Source: Dillenia suffruticosa (Eukaryota > Streptophyta > Magnoliopsida > Dilleniales > Dilleniaceae). Taken from it: a stretch of DNA of 64,000 nucleotides. Below, in pieces: positions 51,934-64,000 of this stretch. The stretch is from positions 5,208,001-5,272,000 of the forward strand of contig JAVTVX010000010.1 in the NCBI GenBank assembly GCA_033439265.1, given 5' to 3'. Under the pieces are notes generated by a model, which was not told where the DNA came from, did no database searches, and was given only the letters and a program-made list of their open reading frames with translations. Numbering within the stretch: position 1 is the first letter of the stretch; each line of letters opens with the position of its first letter. The position numbers and the translations under genes are program-made.

Positions 51934-54714
51934 TGTAACACAAAAAAAAAAAAAAAAACTACAATGGTGTGCTGCGTTTTCAGCCAAAACGCAGCACCCG
52001 CTGCATTTGGGAAATTAGGGATTTAAAACCCTAATTTTCCCCTTCTCTCTCTCTCTTTCTCTTTCTCTCTCCGACTTTTCGTCTCCCCTCTCCCCGCCGC
52101 TTCCTCTCCCACGGCAGCGCCTCCTTCCGCCATCGCCACCGCGAGCAACCACCACCACCACCATTTTATTCTTCTTATTCTTCTCCCTTACTGTTTCTCT
52201 CTCTCCGCGGCTCACTCACTCTCTCTCTCTCTCTCTTTGTCTTACTCTCCCTCCCGCTGCCATCCTCTGTCCCGAAGATCATCGTGTGCCACCCAGCTGC
52301 TGCAGCTCTTCCCAGCCGCGAGTGAGCTGCTGCAGCTCCTCCCTGCACGAGCACCACTGCGCTCTCCTTCGCGCGACTGCGCACGCTCCTGAGCGCGAGC
52401 GCGCACAGCGTGAGCCCAGCGCGAGCCAGCGCACGAGCCCAGCGTGAGCAGTGCGTGACCCTCTGCACGAGCCCCTGCGCGCCTCTGCACTCTCCTGCAC
52501 GAGCGCCAGCGCACCCTTGTGCGCCTCTGCACTAGCCCCAGCGCGCCCCAGCACGGGCTCCCCTGAGCCAGCGCGCGATCCACTGCTCGAGCACGCCCCA
52601 GCACGAGCACGAGCGCTCCAGCGCGACCCACTGCGCGAGCACGAGCCCTAGCCGATGCGGCCCAGTCCAGCCCGCGGTCCAATCCGGCCCGCGGCCCATT
52701 GCCGACCCGCAGGCCCTCCAGGCCCGCCAGGCCCATCAGGCCAGCGAGCCCACCAGGCCTACCAGCCTATTAGCCCGCAGCCCACGAGCCCACGATGGCC
52801 CGTGACAGTCCGTGAGCCTCTGCGAAGGTAAATGACTCAAAGTTTCGATTTTCGCACTAGGGTTTGAATTTCTTTAGTAATTGGACTTAAATTGTTCACA
52901 ATTGTTTTAAATTTGGAAACATTCAGGTTATAGACCAAACCGACGGGCGAACGAATGCTAGATCCGAGATCCGAGAAACCCTAGGTGAGAGAAACGAAAT
53001 CTCTTCAACCTTTGGATAAATTTTATCGAATTAGGTAGTATTACTTGGTTTTAGATTCGAATTAAGATTGATTTTGATTTTTTTATTTACTTATAAATAG
53101 AATGAAATTGATGACATTGGAATATGCTTATAAATTGAGGAATTTAGGGTTTGTCAAATTTAAGAAAAATGATAAACCCTGACAATAGTCGAAATTTGAT
53201 GAAAATCATGATGATTTGATTAGGTTGGCTTTTTTGGTGATTCGATTGAGGGGAGCCTTGTTCTACGTATTGTGATTTTATTGGGGAGTGCGCTATCCTC
53301 CCCAAAATCTATGAGTGAGATTTATATCAATACTTTTGTTTAAATATGTAAATCTCGTTTTACAACATTTTGATGAATGAACATGATTTGTCGTATGCTT
53401 GAAATGTTTTGACTGGTTTTAAAATTGATTTTGTGAACCGATGGAGTGTCCAAAAATTGTGTTGAATTGTGAAATTATGCATCCATATGGTTGAAATGTA
53501 TAATGTGCCATTTTATTCTATATGTTGCATTGGTTTATGAACCTGATTTCGGCACATTTTGATATGATATTGATTTTGGCCTTGAGGGCTTTGATATGTA
53601 TTGTTCCGTAACTACGAAGGACACCGTGAGAGACGCTTTGGTGGCGTCCGGATATGCCTAGGCCTGGGGTATCCACGAGTTGTCGTGATTTGATTATCGA
53701 CACGGTACTAACCAGGTTGAACCCGTAAGGGGGAGGATTTGGATTTAGATTTTGATATCCTTTCCAAGTCTAGCACCTGGACGAGATTCGTAGCCAACGT
53801 TGGGGATAGAGAGCACTTTAAATAAACTTGCATATAACACCCCCGATTCGCCTGTCATAGGTCGCGGTAGACCTCTGTCAGGATATTTTCGGCTGGCAGT
53901 TCTATGATTTTAATGACAGTACTTTGGATGCATACTTGACTTGATAATGCGTGTAAATGACAGATTGTTGAAATGAAAAGCATGATGATTCGAAATATGA
54001 TTTGTATACTTGTGTTTTGACACTACAGTTTCACATTCCATATTTGATGATTGCATTGACCCACTCACTCACTGAGTATTCTTCCCCGAGTACTCACCCC
54101 TCATTTCTCTTCTTGTTTCAAAGTTAGTATTTGGCAAGGAGCGTTACTTTTAGAACGCTCAGTATCATTAGGAGATTTGATCTGGATCTGAGAAGTTATT
54201 ATATATTTCCGCTACAATTTCGTGAGTTAGCAATTGTATTAGTGATGTATATGTATTATAAGGTCGATAGACGATCATTGTATAATTCTGGGATGACTGT
54301 ATAAATATAGACATGTCATTGCAGACATTTCTGGTTCATTGTGTAAGTACTTGGGAATGTGTCATGACTTAGAAGTGTCTTCTAGGATCGCTCAGTGCCT
54401 ACTCTAAATCACAGGAGGGGCGACTGGCGGCTGTCCATGCCTTTGACGGAGGCATGGCAGTAGAGGTCTGTGGCTAGATTGTTGGAAATTTTTATAGTCT
54501 TGCATTATCTGGATGTTGGCTATGAGATTGGTTGATTTTGAAAAGACCGAGATGGCCATTTGATTTTAATACATGATGATTGTGAGTTATACAGGGTAAA
54601 TTGTACTTGGGAAACCTCCGAAATATGGGGAGATTCTGTCCGATTTTCTGTAAAAATATAGCCGGCATTCAGGATAACAGGCGGCTGCTCACGATCCCGG
54701 TTCAGGGCGTGACA
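51934..54714 (+). repeat. 5' LTR
   Basis: This LTR of 2781 bases runs TG...CA. Near its start lies the palindrome TGCTGCGTTTTCAGCCAAAA/CGCAGCA, then a CT-rich stretch and a very GC-rich block (52070-52820) with many GCGCGAGC-type repeats. The long arginine/alanine-rich minus-strand frames here (52175-52736) are artefacts of that composition. GAGTATTCTTCCCCGAGTAC near 54077 is shared with the 3' LTR. Confidence 0.93.
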
Positions 54715-54721
54715 GTTGAAT

Positions 54722-54733
54722 TGGTATCAAAGC
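54722..54733 (+). other. Primer-binding site
   Basis: TGGTATCAAAGC lies seven bases after the 5' LTR. It differs by one base from the common plant retrotransposon site complementary to initiator-methionine tRNA. Confidence 0.8.
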
Positions 54734-55041
54734 GACTTGGTTGAGAGCTATGTAAGAAGAGAGTCTTGGAAACATTCCTGAGTATGTTAGTCTTTAAAGT
54801 CCTCAATACATGAGAGTTTCATACAGTTATGAAGTCCTAGTGCATGGTCATAGGCATATGAGTCCATCTATTTTAGGGGGTTAGATACGGTTGTATCTAA
54901 CCTAACATGCTATATTCTTCCACTATTGAACTAAGAATTTCATTCTTTTGTGAGGGTAGCCATGCTATGATTAGTCCAAAATTCTTGAACCGTGCCTATT
55001 CTTTTTATGATACTTAATAAGTATTTTTCTCTTGCAGAATT

Positions 55042-56360
55042 ATGTCACCTAGACGTGGAAAGAGAGGTGCTAGATTCGTATCACTCGAGGGTCTGTTAGT
55101 GCCAGATGCACCTCGGGCACCCGAGACCCCACGAGTACCAGAGGAATTAGACGAGCCGGAGGATCGTAACTCAACTTGCGTACCACCACCGGCACCTACT
55201 CAGCCAGCTGCTCAGGCTGAGACTCCCGTACCCACACTCGACGCCTTTCGGTAGGTGTACGAGTGGTACGCTTCGCATGGGTCCAGATTCCGCCCCCACC
55301 ACCTCCTATAGCGGCGCCTGCACCCGCAGCAACGCCAGTTCCTACGGCGCCGGTTCCACCACCGATGGCCGGTCCTTTTACTTTGTCCGAGCCGAGTGAG
55401 ACTACATCGGCTATTCTTAGACGGGTACATGAGTTGACTCAGTTGGTTAGGGAGGCCCGTCAGCTGGGGTGCACAGATTTTGCAGGGCTTGGTGATGCTG
55501 CGGCAGCCAAACATTGGATCAACCGCACCCGCAGGATTCTGACTGATTTGGGGATTGGAGAGGAGCTCTGCCTGAAAGTGGCAGAGCGATTATTAGAAAG
55601 AGAGGCCCTCTAATGGTGGGAGGCCCTCACTGATGAGGCAACAGCGCCACTGCGGTGGGACGACTTCCTTCGGGAGTTTGATTGCAGATTTTTTCTACTC
55701 TATCAACAGGACCGGATGAGGTCAGAGTTGGGACGACTTACACAGGGGTCCAGATCTATCTCGGAGTACGAGGCAGATATGTGGAGACTTACCGCATTCG
55801 TACCGGATCTAGCTATATCTCAGTATTTGCGCTTCAAATTTGAGGACGGTCTTAGCCTCAGTATAAAGAAATATATAACTGTTACCCCGCAGTTTACACT
55901 GGCCGATGTGATAGACTCTGCTCACCGCGCGGAGGCTTTGGTCTGCGCAGAGACTAGGCAGAAAGAGAGTAGAGAGCAGAAAAGAAAGAAAGAGAATTCT
56001 CAGTTTGCGCAGAACTCCAAGAGGGGCACGGGATCCAGTTCGCATAGAGACGGATTTGGATCTGGATTTCCTGAGCTGGGACGGGGACAGTACTCCCACG
56101 AGTTTAGACAGCCTGCTCCGACTCACCCTTCACAGTATATTACTCAGTGGCATCCTTATTGCCGCAGGTGCAATATGTCCCATCCGATAGGAGATTGTTC
56201 GGTGACGGTCACTTGCTTCCACTGTGGGAAGTCTGGGCATATTAGGAGTTCTTGTCCTGAGTTAGGACTCGGAGGACAGAGTTCACTGAGTTGCACTAGT
56301 ACTCCTTGTATGGGACAACAGGGGCAGCATGGTCGGCCGCAACTTCTACTCCCAGGGTGA
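55042..56360 (+). pseudogene. Retrotransposon gag
   Basis: It starts MSPRRGKRGARF at 55042. In-frame stops occur at 55252 and 55611, with a shift near 55282. The capsid-like region reads LRWDDFLREFDCRFF, then RMRSELGRLTQGSRSISEYE and a helix-rich tail. The nucleocapsid zinc knuckle CFHCGKSGHIRSSC lies at about 56213-56254, preceded by CRRCNMSHPIGDC. It packages element RNA in intact relatives; here it is broken. Confidence 0.9.
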
Positions 56361-56880
56361 CCATCGGGAGTAACACAGTACAGACCCAGGCACGACAGCA
56401 GTTTAGGGCTCAGGCCCGGGTTTATGCCATGACGCAGGAGGATACCCAGGCGAACCCGGACATCATCATGGGTACTCTACCTATCTTCGGAATAGATGCT
56501 CGTATTCTTATTGACACGGGGTCTAACTATTCGTATGTGAGCGATCAATTCTTCTGACATTCTGATAAGTCGCTCTCACCTTTGGACGAGGAGCTATTGG
56601 TCATCACTCCTCTGGGTGAGCAGATTGTGCGCAGCACAGTGTATAGAGAATGTGAGATCAAAGTTGGGGACACGGTGCTGAAGGTAGATCGAATCCCCCT
56701 CGCCATAACTGATTTTGATGCTATCTTGGGGATGGATTGGCTACATATGCATCGGGCTTCAGTTGACTGCTTTAAGAAACAGGTGGAGTTTCGAAAACCC
56801 GATCAGTTTTGGAGGCCAGATGCATGATTCGCCACGGATGTGCGGCTTACCTAGCTCATATCATTGACACCACTGCTTAG
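56306..56880 (+). pseudogene. Retrotransposon aspartic protease
   Basis: The frame follows gag after a shift. The catalytic motif ILIDTGSNYSYVS (about 56506-56545) is intact, followed by a stop at 56555, then VITPLGEQIVRSTVYRECEI and the second half AILGMDWLHMHRASVDC. Another stop lies at 56878. Confidence 0.88.
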
Positions 56881-57760
56881 AGACCGAGACTAGAGGATGT
56901 CCCAGTAGTACAGGACTTTCCGGATATTTTTCCCGAGGAGCTACTCGAATTACCACCGGTTCGGGAGTTTGACTTTGAAATCGATTTAGCTCTGGGGACT
57001 ACCCCTATCTCTATGCCGCCATACAGGATGGCACCAGTTGAGCTGAGGGAGCTCAAGGTCCAGCTGCAGGAGTTGCTGGATAAGGGGTTTATCTATCCTA
57101 ACACGTCCCCTTGGGGCGCTCCAGTGCTGTTTGTAAAGAAGAAGGACGGCTCACTGAGATTGTGTGTGGATTATAGACAACTTAATCGGATGACTGTGAA
57201 GAACAGATATCCACTGCCTCTCATAGATGATTTATTTGATCAATTGCAAGGTGTTCAAGTTTTTTTTGAAAATTGATTTTCGATCAGGATATCATCAGTT
57301 GCGGATTATGAGTCAAGACGTGCGAAAGACAGCTTTCCACACTCGATACGGGCACTACGAATTTCTAATCATGCCATTTGGGCTGACTAATGCCCCCGCT
57401 GCATTTATGGACTTGATAAACCGAATTTTTCATGATTATTTGGACCGGTTCGTTATTGTTTTTATTGATGATATCTTAGTCTACTCGTGGAGTGATGATG
57501 AGCATGTTTAGCAACTTAGGGTGATTCTGCAGACTCTTCGTGAGAGACAGCTTTATGCCAAGTTCATCAAGTGTGAATTTTGGCTGCGACAGATTGGTTT
57601 TCTTGGCCACATAGTTTCTGTGGAGGGTATTTTTGTCGATCGCAGAAAGTCGATGCTATTACGAGATGGGAGCAGCCGCAGACAGTGACTGAGATCATGA
57701 GTTTTCTTGGTTTAGCCGGGTATTACCGCAGATTTGTAAAGGGCTTTTCTCGAATTGCTG
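56881..57760 (+). pseudogene. Retrotransposon reverse transcriptase
   Basis: Motifs appear in order: [58 protein letters not shown], then a frameshift at a T8 run (about 57262). These are followed by [25 protein letters not shown] and the catalytic box [13 protein letters not shown] (YVDD-type FIDD, about 57451-57489). A stop is at 57509. The connection to RNase H contains another shift. Confidence 0.92.
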
Positions 57761-58453
57761 CTCCCGTTATCTAGATTGACGCGAAAAGGTGTCAAATTTG
57801 TATGGGATGACCGTTGTGAGGTGAGCTTTCAGGAGTTTAAACAGCGGTTGACGTCTGCTCCGATTCTAGCCCTTCCCACAAGTAGTCGAGAGTATGTGGT
57901 ATACAGTGACGCCATCAGGCAGGGATTAGGCTGTGTATTGATGCAAGATGGTAGAGTTATCGCCTATGCTTCGCGACAGCTAAAAAAGCATGAGTTAAAT
58001 TATCCTACGCACGATTTGGAGTTGGCGGCCATAGTCTTTGCACTAAAGATATGGCGCCACTATTTATATGGGGTCACATGCAGGGTGTTTACTGATCACA
58101 AGAGTCTGAAATATCTGTTCACTCAGAGGGAGCTGAATTTGAGGCAGCGGAGATGGTTAGAGCTGCTAAAGGATTATGACCTCATCATTGACTATTATCC
58201 GGGTAAGGCTAATGTAGTGGCTGATGTCTTGAGTCGGAAGTCATCTTCCTCTTCTCAGACTACCGAGAGTACTTATCTCTCATGTTTATTGAGACTCCGA
58301 GCCTTGGGAGTCAGGTTGGCTAGTGATGATCAGGGAGCTATACTGGCCAGATTTGAGGTTCGGCAGAGTTTGCTCGACCGTATCAGGGAGCTTCAGCAGA
58401 GTGATAAAGAGTTCCGAGATATTTATGAGAAAGCCAACAGAGGTGATATTTGA
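57761..58453 (+). pseudogene. Retrotransposon RNase H
   Basis: An uninterrupted 232-codon frame (57755-58453) contains [57 protein letters not shown] and [13 protein letters not shown], then [16 protein letters not shown]. The first catalytic Asp and the E of ELAAI are visible. It is fused to the polyprotein in intact elements. Confidence 0.92.
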
Positions 58454-59770
58454 TGACTTTAAAGTTCACAAGAATAGACTATTGGTTTTTCGAAATCAGG
58501 TATGTGTACCAGCAGATAGTGATCTTCGCAGGGCTATTCTCGAGGAGGCCCATTCATCTGCCTATGCTTTACATCCCGATAGTACTAAAATGTACCGCAC
58601 CATCAGAGACAGTTATTGGTGGTCGGGTATGAAACGAGAAATTTCAGAATTTATTGCTCGTTGCCTTGTATGTCAGCAGATAAAGGCTGAGCACCAGTGT
58701 CCAGCTGGCACTTTGCAGCCCCTTCCCATTCCTGAGTGGAAGTGAGAACATATCACAATGGATTTTGTAGTAGGATTATCGCGGATTTCGGCACAGCATG
58801 ATGCTATTTGGGTGATAGTTAACCGACTTACTAAGTCCACACACTTCATCCCGATTAAGAGTGATTACTCACTTGAGGCGTTGGCACGCCTCTATATTGA
58901 TATGATTGTGAGACTGCATGGGGTTCCAGTGTCGATAGTATCAGATCGAGACCCCAGATTTACATCCCGTTTTTGGCCCAATCTGTAGGAGGCTTTGGGT
59001 ACTAGACTAAATTTCAACACAACGTATCACCCCCCAGACAGATGGTCAGTCAGAGAGAACCATTCAGACTTTAGAAGACATGCTTAGGGCATGTGTTATG
59101 GATTTTCGGGGGAGTTGGAATCGACATCTTCCGTTAGTGGAGTTCGCCTATAATAATAGCTATCAGGCGAGCATTGGCATGCCACCTTACGAGGCATTGT
59201 ATGGGAGGAAGTGTCGTACCCCATTGTGCTGGGATGAGGTTGGTGAGCGAAGACTCACCAATGTTGAGCTGGTAGAGGAGACGAAGGAGAAAGTGAGAAT
59301 TATCCGTACGCGGATGAAAGCCGCCTAGGATAGAAAGAAATTCTATGCAGATCGTAGGCGGCGACCTCTAGAGTTTACTATGGGAGACATGGTATTCTTA
59401 AGAATATCTCCCTTGAAGGGAGTCATTCGATTTGGGCAACGGGAGAAATTGAGTCCCAGGTATATTGGACCCTTCCGTATCCTTGAGAGGGTCGGAAGTG
59501 TAGCATATAAATTGGAGCTGCCAGTAGACCTATCACGTATTCACGATGTGTTTCATGTCTCAGTACATAGGAGATATCAGCCAGATCCCTCACACATTTT
59601 AGAGGCTCCGCCAGTTGAACTTCGAGAGGACTTGAGCTTACCTGTTCAGCCCGTGACTATTCTGGATCGACAGGTCAGAAAGCTACGGAGCAAAGATGTT
59701 CCTCTTGTTAGAGTTTTGTAGAGGAGTGACCAGGTCGAGGAACAGACCTAGGAGCCTGAGGAAGCCATGA
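58454..59770 (+). pseudogene. Retrotransposon integrase with chromodomain-like C-terminus
   Basis: The zinc-binding HHCC region (H...ALHPDSTKMYRTIRDSYWW...CLVCQQIKAEHQ) is followed by the catalytic core ([45 protein letters not shown]). Stops lie at 58743, 58986, 59326, 59719 and 59749. The C-terminus has GPFRILERVGSVAYKLELP, the IHDVFHVSVHRRYQPDPSH motif and PVTILDRQVRKLRSKDVPLV followed by EPEEAMRRQHPQLF, as in chromoviruses that use it to target chromatin. Confidence 0.92.
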
Positions 59771-59835
59771 GAAGACAGCACCCCCAACTTTTCTCTGTAT
59801 AGTTTTTTTTAATCTCGAGAACGAGACTTGTTTTT

Positions 59836-59849
59836 AAGGGGTTAGAAAA
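59836..59849 (+). other. Polypurine tract
   Basis: AAGGGGTTAGAAAA directly abuts the TGTAACAC start of the 3' LTR, the expected plus-strand priming site. Confidence 0.75.
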
Positions 59850-62592
59850 TGTAACACCAATAAAAAAATAAAAAAAAACACAACGGAGTGCTGCGTTTTG
59901 AGCCAAAACGCAGCACCCGTTGCATTTGGGAAATTAGGGATTTAAAACCCTAATTTCCCCCTTCTCTCTCTCTCTTTCTTTTTCCCTCTCCGACTTTTCG
60001 TCTCGCCTCTCGCCGCCGCTTCCTCTTCTACGGCAGCGCCTCCTTCCGCCATCGCCACCGCGAGCAACCACCACCACCACCATCTTATTCTTTTTCTTCT
60101 TCTCCCTTACTGTTTCTCTCTCTTCGCGGCTCACTCTCTCTCTCTCTCTCCCTTTGTCTCTCTCGCCCTCCCGTTGCCATCCTCCGCGGCGAAGATCGCC
60201 GTGCGCCACCCAGCCGCTGCAGCTCCTCCCTCCCGCGAGCGAGCCGCTGCAGCTCCACCCTGCAAGAGCACCACTGCGCTCTCCTTCGCGCGACTGCGCG
60301 CTCTCCCGAGCCCGAGCAAGCACAGCGCGAGTAGTGCGCGACCATCTGCACGAGCCCCTGCGCGCCTCTGCAAGCTCCTGCACGAGTGCCAGCGGGCCCT
60401 TGTATGCCTCTGCATGAGCCCCAGCGCGCCCCAGCACGGGCTCCCCTGCGCCAGCGCACGATCCACTGCTCGAGCACGCCCCAGCACGAGTGCGAGCGCT
60501 CCAGCGCGCGAACCACTGCGCGAGCACGAGTCTTAGTCACTGCGACCCAGTCCAATCCGCAGTCCAGTTGGCCCGCGGCCCATTACCGACCCGCAGGCCC
60601 TCCAGGCCCGCCAGGCCCACCAGGCCTGCCAGCCCATTAGCCCGCGACCCATGAGCCCACGAGCCCACAACGGCCCGTGACAGTCCGTGAGCCTCTGCGA
60701 AGGTAAATGACTCAAAGTTTCGATTTTCGCACTAGGGTTTGAATTTCTTTAGTAATTGGAATTAAATTGTTCACAATTGTTTCAAATTTGAAAACATTCA
60801 GGTTATAGACCAAACCGACGGGCGAACGAACGCTAGATCCGAGATTCGAGAAACCCTAGGTGAGAGAAACGAAATCTCTTCAACTTTTGGATAAATTTTG
60901 TCGAATTAGGTAGTATTAGTTGGTTTTAGATTCGAATTAAGATTGATTTTGATTTTGTTATTTACTTATAAATAGAATGAAATTAATGACATTGGAATAT
61001 GTTTATAAATTGAAAAATTTAGGGTTTGTACGAATTTAAGAAAAATGATAAACCCTAACAATAGTCGAAATTTGATGAAAATCGTGATGATTTGATTAGG
61101 TTGGCTTTCTTGGTGATTCGATTGAGGGGAGTCTTGTTCTACGTATTATGGTTTTATTGGGGAGTGCGCTATCATTCCCAAAATCTGTGAGTGAGATTTA
61201 TATCAATACTTTTGTTTAAATATGTAAACCCTGTTTTACAACATTTTGATAAATGAGCATGATTTGTCGTATGTTTGAAATATTTTGACTGGTTTTAAAA
61301 TTGATTTTGTGAACTGATGGAATGTCCAAAAACTGTGTTGAATTGTGAAATTATGCATCCATATGGTTGAAATGTATAATGTGCCATTTTATCCTATATG
61401 TTGCATTGGTTTATGAACCTGATTTCGGCACATTTTGATATGATATTGATTTTGGCCTTGAGGGCTTTGATATGTATTGTTCCGTAGCTACGAAGGACAC
61501 CGTGAGAGACGTTTTGGTGGCGTCCGGATATGCCTAGGCCTGGGGTATCCCACGAGTTGTCATGATTTGATTATCAACACGGTACTAGCCAGGTTGAACC
61601 AAAAAGGAGGAGGATTTGGATTTGGATTTGGATTTTGATATTCTCTCCAAGTCTAGCACCTGGACGAGGTTCGTAGCCAACGTCGAGGTAGATAGCACTT
61701 TAAATAAACTTGCATATAACACCCCCGATGCGCCTGTCATAGGTCGCAGTAGACCTCTGCCAGAATATTTTCGGCTGCCAGCTCTATGATTTTAATGACA
61801 GTGCTTTGGATGCATACCTGACTTGATAATGCGTGCAAATGACAGATTGTTGAAATGAAAAGCATGATGATTCGAAATATGATTTGTATACTTGTGTTTT
61901 GACACTCTAGTTTCACATTCCATATTTGACGATTGCATTGATCCACTCACTCACTGAGTATTCTTCCCCGAGTACTCACCCCTCATTTCCCTTCTTGTTT
62001 CAGAGTTAGTATTTGGCAAGGAGCGTTACTTTTAGGACGCTCAGTATCATTGGGAGATTTGATCTGGATCTGAGGAGTTATTGTATATTTCTGCTGCAAT
62101 TTCGTGAGTTAGCAATTGTATTGGTGATGTATATGTATTATGAGGTCGTAGACGACCATTGTATAATTCTGGGAAGACTGTATAAATATAGACATCATTG
62201 CAGGCATTTTTGGTTCATTGTGTAAATACTTGGAAATGTGTCATGTCTTAGAAGTGTTCTCTAGGATCGCTCGGTGTCTCCTCTAAATCACAGGAAGGGC
62301 GACTAGCGGCTGTCTATGCCTTTGACGGGGCATGGCAGTAGAGGTCTGTGGTTAGGTTGTTGGAAATTTTTATAGCCTTGCATTATCTGGATGTTGGTTG
62401 TGAGATTGGTTGATTTTGGAGAGATCGGGATGGTCATTTGATTTTAATATAGGATGATTGTGAGTTATACATGGTAAATTATACTTGGAAAACCTCCGGA
62501 ATATGGGGAGATTCTGTCCGATTTTCTGTAAAAATACAGCCGGCATTCAAGATAACGGGCGGCTGCTCACGATCCCGATTCGGGGCGTGACT
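59850..62592 (+). repeat. 3' LTR
   Basis: This LTR of 2743 bases is collinear with the 5' LTR (TGCTGCGTTTTGAGCCAAAA, GC-rich block at 59995-60690, GAGTATTCTTCCCCGAGTAC near 61957). Over the first 80 alignable bases about three differ. Its final dinucleotide is CT rather than CA. Confidence 0.93.
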
Positions 62593-62834
62593 TATATAAT
62601 ATAATTTAGTGACGAAAATCTCAAATCCGTCGCTAAATATAGTGACAAATTTCTCCTATCCATCATGAATTTTGTCGCTATTTTAATGACGGATTTCTAA
62701 TTTTTGTCGCTAAATTTTTATGACGTGTCATTAATGACAAAATAAATTTTATCGCTAAATCTATCGTTAATGTTTTTAACAACAAATTTTCATAAAATTT
62801 TCATCGTTAAAACTGTATTTTTTTTGTAGTGTAT

Positions 62835-64000
62835 GAAATTTGAGATATATTTATGTTTGATAGATGATTTCCATATCTAAGATCTTTTCAACAATTGGTA
62901 TTGGAGTCTACGTATATAAATCATTTAGAATACATGGATTTTTTTTTTATTCGAGACATTGGGATTTTTTTTTCAAAATCAAAATTAAAAAGGGGGTTTC
63001 AGATCTTCCGGAAACAAAACAAAATGACGATTTTTTCTTTTCTTTTTTTTGGAAGTCCTACAATATTTTTGGAAGATACTCTTTCGTCCCTATTTCTAGA
63101 AGGAAAGAAAATGTTTTGCAGTTTTTTTTGGATTTAGATCTGATTAGTGAGGTTCATAGAACATAGAGGGTGGCTCTTGCTGAAACTAGATTTTTAGGAC
63201 TGTAAAATGACATATACAATAGGTATTTCATTGAAAATTAGATTTATATTGAATTTTTTAAGAGAATATGTTTTCCAGAATATTCTGTTTTCTATCTTAT
63301 TCCAGACATGAACTTTACTGCGAAATTGACTTGTCTTTGAGATAGATTTAGACTAAAATATGAATAGAAAGTTGTAAATCCATATGTTATCTTTAATTTG
63401 AGACTTTCACATGAATTGGATTTCTGTATTGAAAATTATGATTGTTTTTCTGTGACTACGCACATTGGATAATCAAATTATGGACTTAAATATTTTTTTT
63501 TTGTGATTAGAATATATTTGGGTTATAAACATAAAAGTTGTTGCTTTATGTCTAATTTTTATGTGAAATTTTGAATTTTTGCAATTCGGGAATTTTAGTG
63601 CGAGATATAATCATTTTTCTAAGATATATAGGTGCTAAGAGTGTGTCATTTTTAGTAGAATTGATTATTAAATTGGAATGAGAATGAGCCTTAAGTAGAG
63701 TTTAATGAATGTCATAAGAATAGAGATATATTTACACATCATGTATTTAGTTTCTTATTTGCAATGAATAATTGTCTAATCTTACTTCTATATTGTAGTC
63801 CATATAACATTTAGGCGAAAGTTTTTCAACCAAAGATAGAGTCGAAAACCTAGATTAGTGGAAGTGTATACTCTCTCCAAACTGTGAATAGGACTTTTAG
63901 ATCTTGTTTAATGAAAAATGATTTTATGTATTTTGCAAATCTTATTTTTGAAAAATAGTTTTATAATTTAGTTTTGAGTGTAATGTGTTCTATTTGAAAC
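62835..64000. other. AT-rich right flank, no gene seen
   Basis: T-rich sequence beyond the CACTA element. Short overlapping frames at 62864-63166 are homopolymer-driven and show no motif. Confidence 0.55.

Larger units (their letters stand above)
51934..62592 (+). mobile_element. Ty3/Gypsy chromovirus-like LTR retrotransposon (Tekay/Del-like), full length but decayed
   Basis: Two direct LTRs (51934-54714 and 59850-62592) begin TGTAACAC and end GGGCGTGACA (last base T in the 3' copy). The 5-base duplication TATAT flanks the whole (51929-51933 and 62593-62597). Internal order is gag, protease, reverse transcriptase, RNase H, integrase, which is the Ty3 order. Size is 10,659 bp. It inserted inside the CACTA element. 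The coding region is inactivated by many stops and several frameshifts. Confidence 0.95.
48460..62831. mobile_element. CACTA (En/Spm-type) element, non-autonomous, split by an LTR retrotransposon
   Basis: The left end CATTACAAAAAAATACAG (one change from CACTACAA...) pairs with the right end CTGTATTTTTTTTGTAGTG. Both are flanked by the 3-base repeat TAT (48457-48459, 62832-62834), the CACTA target size. Numerous direct and inverted subterminal copies of TTAGCGACGGA / TCCGTCGCTAAA run through 48480-51930 and 62600-62830. Without the nested retrotransposon and its 5-bp duplication the element is about 3.7 kb. It encodes no visible transposase. An unusually GC-rich patch lies at 51220-51410. Confidence 0.88.

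Noticed and set aside
52175..52736. Long arginine/alanine-rich minus-strand frames in both LTRs (also 59934-60555)
   Set aside because: They are caused by the GC-rich LTR block and differ between the two LTR copies by frame-changing indels. LTRs of this type do not encode proteins.
55042..59770. Integrated pararetrovirus
   Set aside because: The gag-protease-RT-RNase H-integrase order, long LTRs with PBS/PPT and 5-bp target duplication are those of a Ty3 retrotransposon. No movement protein or virus-type layout is present.

Overview
The window is nuclear DNA of a flowering plant. The two protein-coding genes are spliced and encode plant SnRK-family proteins. The rest is AT-rich DNA packed with plant transposable elements: a Ty3 chromovirus, a CACTA element, MULE-like foldback elements, a Helitron, LINEs and a TRIM. 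Nothing seen fixes the species; a dicot is the best guess. No bacterial operons, CRISPR arrays or RNA genes were seen, although tRNA genes were not searched exhaustively.

Layout. (1) 3.35-4.60 kb, plus strand: the last three exons of a SnRK1 beta-subunit gene (KIN-beta1/2 type); its first exon lies left of the window. (2) 5.2-6.3 kb: two joined fragments copied from around the kinase gene further right (matching 18.49-18.90 kb and 27.78-29.05 kb), including 21 nt of a kinase exon. (3) 6.3-14.5 kb: a degenerate tandem array of an unrecognised gene-like unit alternating with a T-rich minisatellite, interrupted by a TRIM, a MULE-like foldback element and an antisense solo LTR with a perfect 5-bp target duplication. 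(4) 14.5-20.4 kb: non-coding, with two more terminal-inverted-repeat elements. (5) 20.45-35.05 kb, minus strand: a complete 14-exon CIPK gene (439 aa, CIPK3/CIPK26 type), inflated to 14.6 kb by two LINE remnants and a MULE-like element in its introns; the leader exon and promoter are probably at 36.8-37.1 kb. (6) 39.4-42.75 kb: a decayed Helitron Rep-helicase. (7) 46.2-47.0 kb: another GA-rich MULE-like element. (8) 48.46-62.83 kb: a CACTA element (3-bp TAT target duplication) split by a 10.66-kb Ty3/chromovirus LTR retrotransposon (5-bp TATAT target duplication) that carries at least ten stop codons of the C-to-T decay type.

Functionally, the two host genes belong to related signalling systems. 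The beta subunit scaffolds the SnRK1 energy-sensor kinase. The CIPK (SnRK3) is the calcium/CBL-regulated kinase acting in ion and ABA signalling. Their proximity appears to match the Arabidopsis chromosome 5 neighbourhood holding KIN-beta1 and CIPK26 (recalled, not checked). The least explained items are the tandem gene-like array and a family of MULE-like elements with mirrored purine/pyrimidine cores and a conserved palindromic GTCGCGTCTT-type motif.
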